Positions 8,817 to 17,698 of a DNA stretch of 64,000 bases are shown here, piece by piece. Under the pieces are notes generated by a model, which was given only the letters and a program-made list of their open reading frames with translations, searched no databases and was not told the origin of the DNA. Positions within the stretch are counted from its first letter, which is position 1. Each line of letters begins with the position of its first letter. The DNA comes from Mycolicibacterium sp. TY81. Lineage in GTDB: Bacteria; Actinomycetota; Actinomycetes; Mycobacteriales; Mycobacteriaceae. The stretch is taken from positions 3,596,001 through 3,660,000 of the forward strand of contig NZ_AP023362.1 in assembly GCF_018326285.1 (NCBI RefSeq), in the 5' to 3' direction. A program made the position numbers and the translations under genes.

Positions 8817-9668
8817 GTGATCGACCGGGCCGGACTCGCCGAATTTCTCAGGCGCCGCCGTAGCGCACTCCAGCCGGAAGACGTCGGACTACCGCGAGGG
8901 CAACGTCGGCGCACTCAAGGTCTGCGGCGCGAGGAGGTCGCGGCGCTTTGTCACATGTCCACCGATTACTACACGCGCCTCGAGCGCGAACGAGGTCCAC
9001 ATCCGTCGCCACAGATGATCGCGGCGATAGCCCAAGGCCTACATCTGAGCCTTGACGAGCGCGACCACCTCTTCCGACTGGCAGGCCACCACGCCCCGCC
9101 CCGCGGTGCTACCGGCGACCACATCACCCCGGGGCTGCTGCGAGTGCTGGATCGATTGTCAGACACTGCGGCCGAGATCGTGACCGAACTCGGCGAATCC
9201 CTGCGACAGACACCGCTGGCAGTCGCGCTGACCGGGGACGCGACGAAGTTCACCGGCCCCGAACGCAGCATCATCTACCGATGGTTCACCGACCCCGCGA
9301 GCCGAGAGATCCATCCCGTAGACGACCACGCATTCCTGTCGGCGATGTACGCATCCGGGTTGCGGGCGAGTCTGGCCCTGCGCGGCCCCGATTTCCGTGC
9401 AGCGTGGTATGCCGACATGCTCCTCGCGCGCAGCGAAGAGTTCCGCGGATTGTGGGAAGACCATGCCGTCGGGATTCGGCCCGAGGAGGCAAAACGCTTC
9501 CTTCACCCGCAGGTTGGGCTGCTCGAACTCACCTGCCAATACCTCGTCGACCCCCAACAGTCCCACCTGCTCCTCGTGTACACCGCCCAGCCGGGCTCGG
9601 AGAGTTACGAGAAGCTGCAACTGCTCGCCGTCGTCGGAAACATCGCCATCGACAACCAATTCGGCTGA
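8817..9668 (+). CDS. XRE-family regulator with MmyB-like ligand domain
   Basis: A 283-residue helix-turn-helix protein starting at GTG 8817, chosen because GGAGAGGAG ends 6 bases upstream and the frame before it covers the palindromic operator. The N-terminus (LAEFLRRRRSALQPEDVGLPRGQRRRTQGLRREEVA) and the xenobiotic-response HTH (CHMSTDYYTRLERERGPHPSPQMIAAIAQGL) are characteristic of MmyB-like transcription regulators. The C-terminal about 170 residues form the PAS-like MmyB ligand domain proposed to bind fatty-acid-like molecules. This family is often encoded divergently from an SDR, exactly as here. Confidence 0.9.
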   Translation: MIDRAGLAEFLRRRRSALQPEDVGLPRGQRRRTQGLRREEVAALCHMSTDYYTRLERERGPHPSPQMIAAIAQGLHLSLDERDHLFRLAGHHAPPRGATGDHITPGLLRVLDRLSDTAAEIVTELGESLRQTPLAVALTGDATKFTGPERSIIYRWFTDPASREIHPVDDHAFLSAMYASGLRASLALRGPDFRAAWYADMLLARSEEFRGLWEDHAVGIRPEEAKRFLHPQVGLLELTCQYLVDPQQSHLLLVYTAQPGSESYEKLQLLAVVGNIAIDNQFG

Positions 9669-9766
9669 GCGCACTACCAGGTGGGCCGAAGTCGCCGGTC
9701 GTCGAGACGGCGACTTGCCAAGGCCTGCCCTCGGTAGTGACGAGTTACCATGCAGATTGCGGAGTT

Positions 9767-10873
9767 TCACATCAGTTCGCTGTCACGGGGCTTCGCGCCA
9801 AGCCGGAGTGCGAGGGCCACCAGCAGGACGAGGACCAGACCGGTAGCGGCAGCGTTCATGTCGAACGGTCCGGCGTTGGGCCAACCGGCCTCGGACCGCG
9901 CAGATCCGCGCAGGAAAGGCACAATCGCGAAAACCGCGACCACAATTACGCTTTCGCCGACCACCACTACCGGGAAGTGCTCCACCGCGATCCGCCACGC
10001 GGTGCGATTATCGCAGTCACGCTGCGCGGCGCGGATGCGTGGCAACAGCACACGCACGTTGTAGGCCCCCGCAGCCATCAGCAGCGCAACGCATATCAGT
10101 TTGAGTCCGAGCGCGCGGCCGTACGGTGTGGTCAACAGCTGAGTCGGGGTACCGACGTGGGTCCACGTCATCCAGGTTCCGCTGATGATCAACGCCCCAA
10201 CCGCATACAGCGCAACGACACTGAAACGCTCCCAGAGACGCCGCCATTCATCGGTAAGGGCTGCGGCACTCTCGCGGACATCGCTGTTGCCGGCCGGGCG
10301 TCGCCCCATCACCGCCACCGTGGCCAGCACGATGAGGCCCCCGGCCCACAGCAGGGCGCCAACCACATGGGCGATCGTCAGCACGACGCTGGGCAACGCA
10401 TGCGCCGTCAACGTCCGGCTGATCAGCTGCGGTACGACCGCGGTCAGGACAGCGCAGCCGGCCACACCGATGCCGGCCGAGCGTGACGGATGCCACCGGA
10501 CCCAGAGCAAACCTCCGATGGTCAGCAAGTAGAAAAATGACTGCACGACAGCGATTTCGCCCGACCCGAGCCAACCACCGCGCGCGGGTGGGGCCGTGAT
10601 GAATGCAGATACTGCCTGCCATGAGAGCGCCTGCACGAGTCCGGTTTTCGCGAACGCCGCCACCGCACTCAGGTGATGCAGGACCGACGTCGCAAAAACC
10701 AGGGCCGCCACCGGAAGCGCGAGGCGACCCAGCCGCCGTGCCAGGATGCCGTGGGCAGAGCACGGACTGACCAGCAAGGCCATGCCCACACCGATTCCCG
10801 TGGCACTGGCCAGTCCGATGTCATAGAGGACCTGCGTGACCACGGCCATTGCGCTCGGAGACGGAGGTGTCAT
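9767..10873 (-). CDS. CopD-like multi-spanning membrane protein
   Basis: A 368-residue membrane protein with about 9 hydrophobic helices. The central and C-terminal parts (ALLWAGGLIVLATV, GTWMTWTHVGTPTQLLTTPYGRALGLKLICVALLMAAGAYNVRVLLPR) match the CopD / copper resistance D domain (PF05425), including the TPYGRALGLKL loop. CopD proteins are linked to copper handling across the inner membrane, and mycobacterial homologues are often fused to or near other copper genes. No CopC-like or heme-copper partner is present here, so the copper role is a family inference only. Confidence 0.85.
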   Translation of the reverse strand: MTPPSPSAMAVVTQVLYDIGLASATGIGVGMALLVSPCSAHGILARRLGRLALPVAALVFATSVLHHLSAVAAFAKTGLVQALSWQAVSAFITAPPARGGWLGSGEIAVVQSFFYLLTIGGLLWVRWHPSRSAGIGVAGCAVLTAVVPQLISRTLTAHALPSVVLTIAHVVGALLWAGGLIVLATVAVMGRRPAGNSDVRESAAALTDEWRRLWERFSVVALYAVGALIISGTWMTWTHVGTPTQLLTTPYGRALGLKLICVALLMAAGAYNVRVLLPRIRAAQRDCDNRTAWRIAVEHFPVVVVGESVIVVAVFAIVPFLRGSARSEAGWPNAGPFDMNAAATGLVLVLLVALALRLGAKPRDSELM

Positions 10874-11264
10874 GGCTCAACCCACCACCACGGGAGCGTC
10901 CGAATCGCCGACTCTCATTGTGTTCGTAGCTGATTCCTGAAAACGTGGCACGCGTATGTTTCCTCGATCGACATGTCCTGGGCAGTCTCGTGTGCACCGG
11001 ATCACCCGCCATCGTTGTGCCCGCGCGTGGGTGCACGGTCAGCGCAACATGTCAACAGGCTATGAATCGAGACGTGACGACGTTTCGACCGGGCCGGCGA
11101 GCTCAACGCGCTACACCGGCTACTACACACATGTCGGCGCTGCCGACCTAGTGGCGCATTGATTAAGCCCGTTCCTGCGAAACCAACTACGACCGACGCA
11201 GAGCGGGTCGGCATGATCATTCACACTCAGCGCAGTGAGTCGTTGTATCCGCTTCTGGCGCCGG
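10874..11264. other. Intergenic, no gene recognised
   Basis: A 391-base stretch upstream of the CopD-like gene and downstream of the TetR gene. Short open frames exist but none has a family-like sequence or a convincing ribosome site. I see no strong hairpin. It presumably holds the CopD-like promoter. Confidence 0.4.
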
Positions 11265-11915
11265 TCACGAACGGTCTGCGCCGGAACGCATTCCGGCCAT
11301 GAGCAGACTCAAGCCGTAGTCGAATCGCGCGTCGAAGTCGAGCAGCTGCACGACGGGGCCGGACGCGAGGTGTGGGAAGTCTCCCGAGCGGACGACACCC
11401 TCCAGCGTCTCGGTCTCGCCGCCGGCGGCGCCCTGCTGTTCAAGGACTTCACCAAGGACGTAGCAGAACAGCGAGCTGGCCGCCCACAACGCATGTTCGC
11501 GGGCCAGGCCGCCGGCCCGGACACTGCCGACGAGCGTATCGATGAAGGTCAGGTTGGCCCGCTTGGCAGCATAGTTTCCGCCGACGATCCGCGCCCCGTC
11601 GCGCTGTGACAGCAGTGCCGAACGCAGACCCCCTGCAAGGCTTTTGACGCGATCGACCCAATCCGGGTGGTCCAGGCGCGCATTGTCGAGCGCCTTCGCC
11701 AGGATCGCCTCGGCCATCTCGTCGATGAGGGCGTCCTTGCCGTCGACCAGTCGGTAGATGGTCGGGAGGTGGGCCCGCAGCCGGTCGGCCAGCCGGCGCA
11801 TGGTCAGCGATTCCAGCCCGGACTCGTTTACCAGTGCCAGGGCTTCCCCGACCACTCGGTCCACCGACAGGTTGGCGAGCGCCACACGATCGGGGCCAGT
11901 CGAGGCGGTTGACAC
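11265..11915 (-). CDS. TetR family regulator (TetR_C type)
   Basis: A 216-residue TetR regulator. The HTH (LTMRRLADRLRAHLPTIYRLVDGKDALIDEMAEAIL, about residues 38-72) is of the type found in TetR class proteins with the larger TetR_C ligand domain; the remainder is helical. The GTG start at 11915 abuts the first of two 15 bp palindromic operators, so the protein should repress its own gene and the divergent reductase operon. The operators resemble one another but not known mycobacterial operators I can name. Inducer unknown. Confidence 0.88.
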   Translation of the reverse strand: MSTASTGPDRVALANLSVDRVVGEALALVNESGLESLTMRRLADRLRAHLPTIYRLVDGKDALIDEMAEAILAKALDNARLDHPDWVDRVKSLAGGLRSALLSQRDGARIVGGNYAAKRANLTFIDTLVGSVRAGGLAREHALWAASSLFCYVLGEVLEQQGAAGGETETLEGVVRSGDFPHLASGPVVQLLDFDARFDYGLSLLMAGMRSGADRS

Positions 11916-11963
11916 GTTAACAATGTTAACACTACGCTCCGACCTGCGATTAACATTGTTAAT
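11916..11963. promoter_or_regulatory. Twin TetR operators (GTTAACAATGTTAAC / ATTAACATTGTTAAT)
   Basis: Two perfect 15 bp palindromes, 11916-11930 and 11949-11963, both with core TTAACA-N-TGTTAA and with centres 33 bp apart (about three helical turns). One touches the TetR start codon; the other lies just upstream of the reductase ribosome site (AAGGAGGG). This geometry fits two TetR dimers on the same face of the DNA, controlling both directions. Confidence 0.85.
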
Positions 11964-11980
11964 GCGAAGGAGGGCGTGGC

Positions 11981-12937
11981 GTGGGCAGCGAACTGGGAGC
12001 CGATGGGATTGGCGTCGCGGTCCGGCAACTCCGATGGGAGGCCGACGGTGTGGTGTCCGTGCAATTGCAGCCGCGTTGTGGCGAGCTACTGCCAGCCTGG
12101 GAACCCGGAGCGCACATCGATCTGCTCCTGCCCACCGGCATCCAGCGTCAGTACTCGTTGTGCGGGCCGGTCGGTGAGCGCTCGTACTACCGCATCGGGG
12201 TGCGCCGGGAACGGACCAGCCACGGCGGCTCCGAGTACGTCCACGCGTTTCTGCGTCCAGGACAACAACTTACGGTCGCCGGCCTGCGGAATACATTCGA
12301 GCTGCGTCCGGCCGCCTCGTACATCTTCGTCGCCGGCGGCATCGGCATCACCCCTATCCTCCCGATGCTCCGTCAGGCCGAATCCTGGGGCCTGGACTGG
12401 AAACTGCTCTACGGTGGGCACACCGCCGCCTCGATGCCGTTCGCCGACGAACTCGGCGAATACGGAACGCGGGTGAGCTTCTACGCCTCTGACGCCGACG
12501 GTCGCATCCCTCTCGGCGCGCATTTCGCTCGGGTTCAGCCCGGGGCGCAGATCTATGCCTGCGGCCCTGCAGCACTGCTGTCGGCGCTGCAGGACGCCAC
12601 CGCCCATTGGCCGACGGACAGTCTGCATCTCGAGCGCTTCAAACCAGGCAAGCGGACGGCATCCGCAGACGCTCCGGTCGAAGTGGTGTGTGCAGCGTCA
12701 GACAGGACCGTCAATGTCGAAGCGGGCCAAAGCATTCTCGCCGCACTCGACAATGCCGGGGTCAAGGTGCCGTCGTCGTGCCGATCCGGGATCTGCGGGG
12801 CGTGTGAGACCGCCGTGCTCGAGGGCGTCCCCGACCACCGCGACGACATCCTCTCGGAGTCCGAGCGCGCCGCCAACGACCGCATGTTCATCTGTGTTTC
12901 GCGCGCCCAGACTCCCCGACTCGTTCTCGATGCTTAG
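11981..12937 (+). CDS. PDR/VanB-family ferredoxin reductase (flavin, NAD, 2Fe-2S)
   Basis: A 318-residue reductase of the phthalate dioxygenase reductase type. Order of domains: flavin-binding beta-barrel with RQYSL (56-60), NAD-binding domain with GGIGITP (119-125) and CGP (194-196), and a C-terminal plant-type [2Fe-2S] ferredoxin with C267, C272, C275 and C305. It passes electrons from NAD(P)H to an oxygenase, for example VanA-type demethylases or Rieske dioxygenases. GTG start with a strong AAGGAGGG site. A PPOX-family gene follows after 7 bases; no oxygenase component is adjacent. Confidence 0.93.
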   Translation: MGSELGADGIGVAVRQLRWEADGVVSVQLQPRCGELLPAWEPGAHIDLLLPTGIQRQYSLCGPVGERSYYRIGVRRERTSHGGSEYVHAFLRPGQQLTVAGLRNTFELRPAASYIFVAGGIGITPILPMLRQAESWGLDWKLLYGGHTAASMPFADELGEYGTRVSFYASDADGRIPLGAHFARVQPGAQIYACGPAALLSALQDATAHWPTDSLHLERFKPGKRTASADAPVEVVCAASDRTVNVEAGQSILAALDNAGVKVPSSCRSGICGACETAVLEGVPDHRDDILSESERAANDRMFICVSRAQTPRLVLDA

Positions 12938-12944
12938 GTAATCC

Positions 12945-13616
12945 ATGCTGAAATCAACAGGTACAGCGGCAGATTCGTACTCCCCCATCTCCATGGAGCG
13001 GGTGAGGGAGATCGTCGGATACCCGGAGAGGTTCATCGCCGAGAAGAAGGAGCCGAAACTCGGTGAATTCTCGGCTCGCTTCATCGCGCACAGCCCGTTC
13101 TTCTGCATGGCCACCGTCGGCGCCGACGGTCAGCTGGACACCAGCCCGCGGGGCGACCCACCCGGTTCGGTGCGGATCCTCGACCCGTGGACGCTCGCCA
13201 TCCCCCACCGGCCGGGCAACAAGCTCGCTGATACCCACGAGAACATCACCGAGCATCCCGCGGTGGGACTGGTCTTCTTCGTGCCGGGCATCCGCGAGGT
13301 GATCCGGGTGAACGGGGACGCGTTCGTCACCGATGACCCTGAATTGCTCGAGATGCTCAGCGCCGACGGCAAACCCGCGGTGTTGGCCACCATCGTGCGC
13401 ATCCGCGAGGTGTTCGGGCAATGCGGCAAGGCCGTCATCCGGGCCAAGCTGTGGGAAGGTGACAGCCGCGGACTGGCCGACGCTGTGACATTAGGCGGGG
13501 ACTTCTACACCCTCACGATCACCGAGAGCGCGGCGAAGATGGCTGAGAAACTCGGCGACCTGGCGGGGTCACTCCACGCGGTGATCGACGTTCATTACGA
13601 GAACGAGTTGTACTGA
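12945..13616 (+). CDS. Pyridoxamine 5'-phosphate oxidase-family flavoprotein
   Basis: A 223-residue protein of the PPOX split-barrel superfamily. The segment FFCMATVGADGQLDTSPRGDPPGSVRILDPWTLAIPHRPGNKLADTHENI is the typical FMN-binding core (S/T-PRGD, RPGN). Such proteins of the MSMEG1061 type bind FMN or F420 and reduce or oxidise small molecules; the exact reaction is unknown. It is co-transcribed with the PDR-type reductase under the same TetR operators, suggesting a two-component detoxification or degradation step in which the reductase might supply reducing power. Confidence 0.87.
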   Translation: MLKSTGTAADSYSPISMERVREIVGYPERFIAEKKEPKLGEFSARFIAHSPFFCMATVGADGQLDTSPRGDPPGSVRILDPWTLAIPHRPGNKLADTHENITEHPAVGLVFFVPGIREVIRVNGDAFVTDDPELLEMLSADGKPAVLATIVRIREVFGQCGKAVIRAKLWEGDSRGLADAVTLGGDFYTLTITESAAKMAEKLGDLAGSLHAVIDVHYENELY

Positions 13617-13782
13617 CCTCAGACCGCAACCGGGCAGCTCGGCCACCCGCCGAGAAACCCACGGTGGTGCCCAAGTTGGTCGCACCCAAGCGTCTAGATC
13701 ACCGGCTGGAGCTGGAATCGGGGCGTTGGTGGCCCCGTGAGTGCCTTGCCTCTTCCGGCTGAGGACTTACGACAGGGCACGC

Positions 13783-14097
13783 CTAGTGAAACAGACTGAG
13801 GTTGAGGCTTGGGAGGGATAAGCCAGGCATGCCCAATGACAGCGGGACCGACAGGTTCACGTTGGGCGCCGGCAAACTCGACAGGTTGATCGGCGGAAAG
13901 CCACCCAGGCTCCAATCATCGCCCCAGTCAAGACCGTTGGTGTTGTTACGTGCCGTCTTCCCGGAGCGGGAATGGCCGGCCTGATTGTCCTGGTTGACCG
14001 TATCGGGCGAGGCCTGTGCAATGCCGACACCAGTCAGCGAAATAGCGAGCGCAGCGGCTGAAATGACGGTACTTCGGGTGATCAGTTTGATTCTCAT
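13783..14097 (-). CDS. Small secreted protein, function unknown
   Basis: A 104-residue exported protein. Start at ATG 14097, preceded by GAGGGAGGT at good spacing. The N-terminus has a classical Sec signal peptide (MRIKLITRSTVISAAALAISL...), with a likely cleavage after AQA near residue 29. The mature part is hydrophilic and then leucine/proline/serine-rich with repeated GMPGLSLPSLNLSL-like turns. No domain is recognised and no cysteine is present. It converges on the PPOX-family gene and has a long upstream gap. Confidence 0.72.
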   Translation of the reverse strand: MRIKLITRSTVISAAALAISLTGVGIAQASPDTVNQDNQAGHSRSGKTARNNTNGLDWGDDWSLGGFPPINLSSLPAPNVNLSVPLSLGMPGLSLPSLNLSLFH

Positions 14098-14769
14098 GCG
14101 GCAGGGACCTCCCTCGATTGGCTGCCGTGCTGGGCAAAACGTAGCCGCCGACTCTGGGAAATCCGTATCGACGTCATAGGAGTCGGCTATGCCTACCCCG
14201 GATCCCGAGTTTCCGTATCGTCGCTGTACGGCCGAGGCGCCATACAAAAGCCTCTACCGACTCCAGAAGATACTGTCCAACAACGGTATTCACTGGAATC
14301 TAGCACTCACGGAGTCTTGCCAAGAAGATCGACCACATGCGCACGGACTTTGCGACTCCGCGAGTTTCGTTGCCTGACACCTAGCAGCCTGCGCCAGAGC
14401 TGCTGGACCGCACCAACTTTCGTTCACCCCAAACAACGGTCCCATTATGGCGTGGCGATTCAGCGGCCAGGACAGACTCGCGACATTCGACCGTGACGAT
14501 GGTCATGGGTAGGGCCGGCTGTGACTCAAAACCAGCTGTATTCATACGTTTTCGCAAGCAATGTCCTAGAGGTTTGATGGATTCGGCCGATAGCTTCACG
14601 TCCGTACTGGGCAGCGGGTCGGGGCCGGCGAAGTTCCCGGGCCACACCGGTCGCACCAGGCACCGAGGTCGCTGCATCTCGGCAATCCCACGGCCTGCCT
14701 CACCCGCCATCGGGCCAAATCGCCGCCTGGTTCGGCAAATCGACACCTGGATCGGAGCACATCATCGTC
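14098..14769. other. Intergenic, divergent promoter region
   Basis: About 670 bases between a leftward secreted-protein gene and the rightward acyltransferase. No open frame with family-like sequence, RNA gene or strong dyad could be supported. Base composition is less GC-biased by codon position than neighbouring genes, consistent with non-coding DNA or decayed sequence. Confidence 0.4.
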
Positions 14770-15651
14770 ATGACAATCCACTACACCGCTGAAGAGAACC
14801 TCGGTCAACCAGCGCGGGTACAGCTACTGCGCCGGGTTCTGGGGTCGGTCAGCGATGCCGCCGAACCCATCGTCGACCTGATGCGCCCTTACGTCGAAGG
14901 GCTCGAGAGCCTGCCGGCCGACGGCCGATTTCTGTTGGTGGCGAACCACACTCAGAGCTTCATCGAGGTGCCGCTGATCCTGCACTACGTGCGGCGCGGC
15001 ATCGGGACGCGGGTGCGGCCGCTGGCAGAGCGGGGTATCGGCAAGATGGGCGGCCCCATGGGAGATGTGGTCGCCGCCGTCGGCGCCGTGGTCGGATCTC
15101 CGGAAAACGCCCAGGAATTGATGCGGAACAACGACACAATTCTGGTGTTTCCCGGCGGCGGCCGCGAGCTCGCCAAGTTCAAAGGCGAAGAGAACACCAT
15201 CAACTGGCTCGGCCGAGCGGGCTTCGCCCGCGAAGCCATCATCGGCGGCTACCCGATCGTGCCGGTGACCCTGGTCGGCGGCGACGACATGTACCAGCAT
15301 CTGTTCACCCGCGACAGCATGCTGGGCCGGCTCAGCATGACGATCAGCGAGAAGATCACCGGCCGTCCGAACATGCCGATCCCGCTGATGCGAGGGATCG
15401 GTCCCACTCTCATCCCACGGCCGCAGCGCATGTACCTGAGGTTCGGTGCCCCCATCACCACGACCAAACCCGCCGATGTCTCCGGTGAGACATGGATCGC
15501 CACGGTCAAGGAGACCACCCAGGAAGCGCTGGAAACCAGCTTCGTCGACCTTCTGAGCGTTCGCGCCGCCGACCCCTACCGCGCATTGAATCCGCTGGCG
15601 TGGCCCCGTGCCGCACGCCCGGTCAACATGAGCGACGACGCCCGTGGCTAG
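14770..15651 (+). CDS. Lysophospholipid acyltransferase (PlsC-like) family protein
   Basis: A 293-residue LPLAT-superfamily protein. Block I is VANHTQSFIEVP (His60), which lacks the aspartate of the canonical HX4D. Block III is FPGGGREL (127-134), the variant of FPEGTRS seen in diacylglycerol-acyltransferase-like members. PIVPVTLVGGDDMYQ and FGAPI resemble later blocks. It probably transfers acyl chains to a lipid acceptor at the membrane. The stop overlaps the ECF transporter start by 8 bases, so it is the first gene of that operon; whether the two functions are linked is unclear. Confidence 0.82.
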   Translation: MTIHYTAEENLGQPARVQLLRRVLGSVSDAAEPIVDLMRPYVEGLESLPADGRFLLVANHTQSFIEVPLILHYVRRGIGTRVRPLAERGIGKMGGPMGDVVAAVGAVVGSPENAQELMRNNDTILVFPGGGRELAKFKGEENTINWLGRAGFAREAIIGGYPIVPVTLVGGDDMYQHLFTRDSMLGRLSMTISEKITGRPNMPIPLMRGIGPTLIPRPQRMYLRFGAPITTTKPADVSGETWIATVKETTQEALETSFVDLLSVRAADPYRALNPLAWPRAARPVNMSDDARG

Positions 15652-17698
15652 CCGAGTTCGCACCGAAGGCCGCGCCGGCCTGCTCCCCGGGGAGATGGCA
15701 CACGCCGCGACGGTCGCTGCGGCCTCAGCAGGCCTGGCGATCTCGACAGCCGTGGTGCCGGTGACGGCATTCCTGGCCTTGGCCGCCGTCGTGCCGATCG
15801 GGCTACTCGCTCACCGCCACCGGCTACGGGTATTGATCACCGCTGCCATCGCCGGTGCGATGATCGCATTCCTCATCATTGGTGTGCCCGGCGCCATTAC
15901 CGTGCTGTCCTGCGCCTACATCGGAGGGCTGGCCGGCATCGTCAAACGCCGCGGCGGCGGTATCGTCACCGTCGCCCTCACCGGTCTCACCGCAGGCGCG
16001 GTCCTCGGGACCGTCACAGCCGGCATCTTGCTGGTGCTGACGCCGTTGCGGTCGCTGATCTTCAGCGCCTTGAACGCGACGACGAACGGACTGGTTGCCG
16101 CCCTACACGCCGTTCCCGCCCTACGTGACCTCGGCGACGGCTTGGCGCACCTGACCTCGGCCGGATTCAGAGCCTGGCCACTGCTGCTAACCGGCTGGAT
16201 GGCGGCCGTCGTGACGCTCGTGTCTGTCATCGGCTGGTGGATCATGTCCGGTGTCCTGCGGCGCCTCGGCGGGATCCCCGACGTCCACAACCTCGACCCG
16301 CCCCCGGCCGACCTGGCCGGGGCCGCCCCCGCCCCGCTGCCGATGCATCTGGACCACGTCAGCTTCCGGTATCCCGACGCCGAACACGACGCGCTGGCGC
16401 CGACCAACTTCACCGTCGATGTCGGCGAGCGTCTCGCCGTGGTCGGTGGCAACGGGTCCGGCAAAAGCACACTGGGACGCATTCTCGCCGGCGCCGAACC
16501 CACCACCGGCGCGGTCCACCGGCCCGGTGCAGTCGGCCTGGGCCGCATTGGAGGCACCGCTGTGGTGCTGCAACACCCGGAGACACAGGTGCTGGGTATG
16601 CGGGTTGCTGACGACGTCGTCTGGGGCCTGCCCCCGGACACACCAGTGGACGTTGATGCAATCCTGCACCGGGTAGGTCTGGCCGGGATGCGTGAGCGCG
16701 CGACAAATGGCCTGTCCGGAGGTGAACTGCAGCGCCTGGCCGTGGCCGCTGCGCTGGCCCGCTCGCCGAAACTTCTGGTAGCCGACGAAATCACCTCAAT
16801 GGTGGACCCCGAGGGCCGTGAAGCGCTGCTGGCGGTGGTCGACGGCCTGACCGCACACCAGCAAATGTCAGTCGTCGAGATCACCCACTACCGCGACGAA
16901 GCCGAGAGCGCCGACCGGGTCATCAGCCTGTCCGGAACCGGAAATGACACCGCCATGGTGTCCACCGTCGCGGCACCCGCTTCAGCCCCGGCCGCTGTCG
17001 GTCGCCTGCCCGCGGCAACCGGCGTGCCCGTGCTGCGACTGGACGGCGTCAGCCATCAGTACGCGACGGGCACCCCATGGGCACACACCACGCTGTCCGA
17101 CATCAACCTCACTGTGCACCAGGGCGATGGCATTTTGATCCACGGCGGCAACGGGTCCGGCAAGTCGACGCTGGCATGGATCATGGCCGGCCTGACCGCG
17201 CCCTCCGCAGGATCGGTCCAGATCGATGGCCAACCCGCCGCCGAACAGGTCGGCACGATCGCCATCGCCTTCCAAGCCGCGCGCCTACAACTCATGCGGC
17301 CGCGGGTCGATTTGGAAATCGCATCCGCCGCAGGATTCGATGCAGATGAGACGGATCGCGTGGTGGCCGCGCTGGCCAGTGTCGGCCTGGACGCCGCACT
17401 CGCGCGGCGCCGCGTCGATCAACTCTCCGGCGGACAGCAGCGCCGACTGGTGCTCGCGGGCCTATTGGCCCGCAGGCCCCGGGTGCTGATCCTCGACGAG
17501 CCCCTGGCCGGCCTGGATGCTAGCAGCGCACGCGATCTCGTGCAGCTGCTGACCGACCTGCGCCACACCACCGGATTGACGATCATCATGATCTCGCACG
17601 ACTTCCTCGGCCTGGACCAGTTGTGCCCGCGAGTGCTACGCCTGCGCGGCGGTGCAATCGAGACTCCAGTGTCGCCCGCGACGGGGGCATCGTCATGA
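15644..17698 (+). CDS. ECF transporter: membrane S-like domain fused to two ABC ATPases
   Basis: A 684-residue fusion. Residues about 18-210 hold 6 or so hydrophobic helices resembling the DUF2232/S-component type; two ABC ATPase domains follow (about 228-430 and 460-675). ATPase 1 has GGNGSGKST, LSGGELQR and LLVADE; ATPase 2 has GGNGSGKST, LSGGQQRR and VLILDEPLAGLD with the switch histidine in MISHDF. With the EcfT encoded next door this would form an energy-coupling factor importer for a vitamin-like or metal substrate. Substrate is not deducible; no riboswitch was seen upstream. Confidence 0.9.
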   Translation: MASRVRTEGRAGLLPGEMAHAATVAAASAGLAISTAVVPVTAFLALAAVVPIGLLAHRHRLRVLITAAIAGAMIAFLIIGVPGAITVLSCAYIGGLAGIVKRRGGGIVTVALTGLTAGAVLGTVTAGILLVLTPLRSLIFSALNATTNGLVAALHAVPALRDLGDGLAHLTSAGFRAWPLLLTGWMAAVVTLVSVIGWWIMSGVLRRLGGIPDVHNLDPPPADLAGAAPAPLPMHLDHVSFRYPDAEHDALAPTNFTVDVGERLAVVGGNGSGKSTLGRILAGAEPTTGAVHRPGAVGLGRIGGTAVVLQHPETQVLGMRVADDVVWGLPPDTPVDVDAILHRVGLAGMRERATNGLSGGELQRLAVAAALARSPKLLVADEITSMVDPEGREALLAVVDGLTAHQQMSVVEITHYRDEAESADRVISLSGTGNDTAMVSTVAAPASAPAAVGRLPAATGVPVLRLDGVSHQYATGTPWAHTTLSDINLTVHQGDGILIHGGNGSGKSTLAWIMAGLTAPSAGSVQIDGQPAAEQVGTIAIAFQAARLQLMRPRVDLEIASAAGFDADETDRVVAALASVGLDAALARRRVDQLSGGQQRRLVLAGLLARRPRVLILDEPLAGLDASSARDLVQLLTDLRHTTGLTIIMISHDFLGLDQLCPRVLRLRGGAIETPVSPATGASS

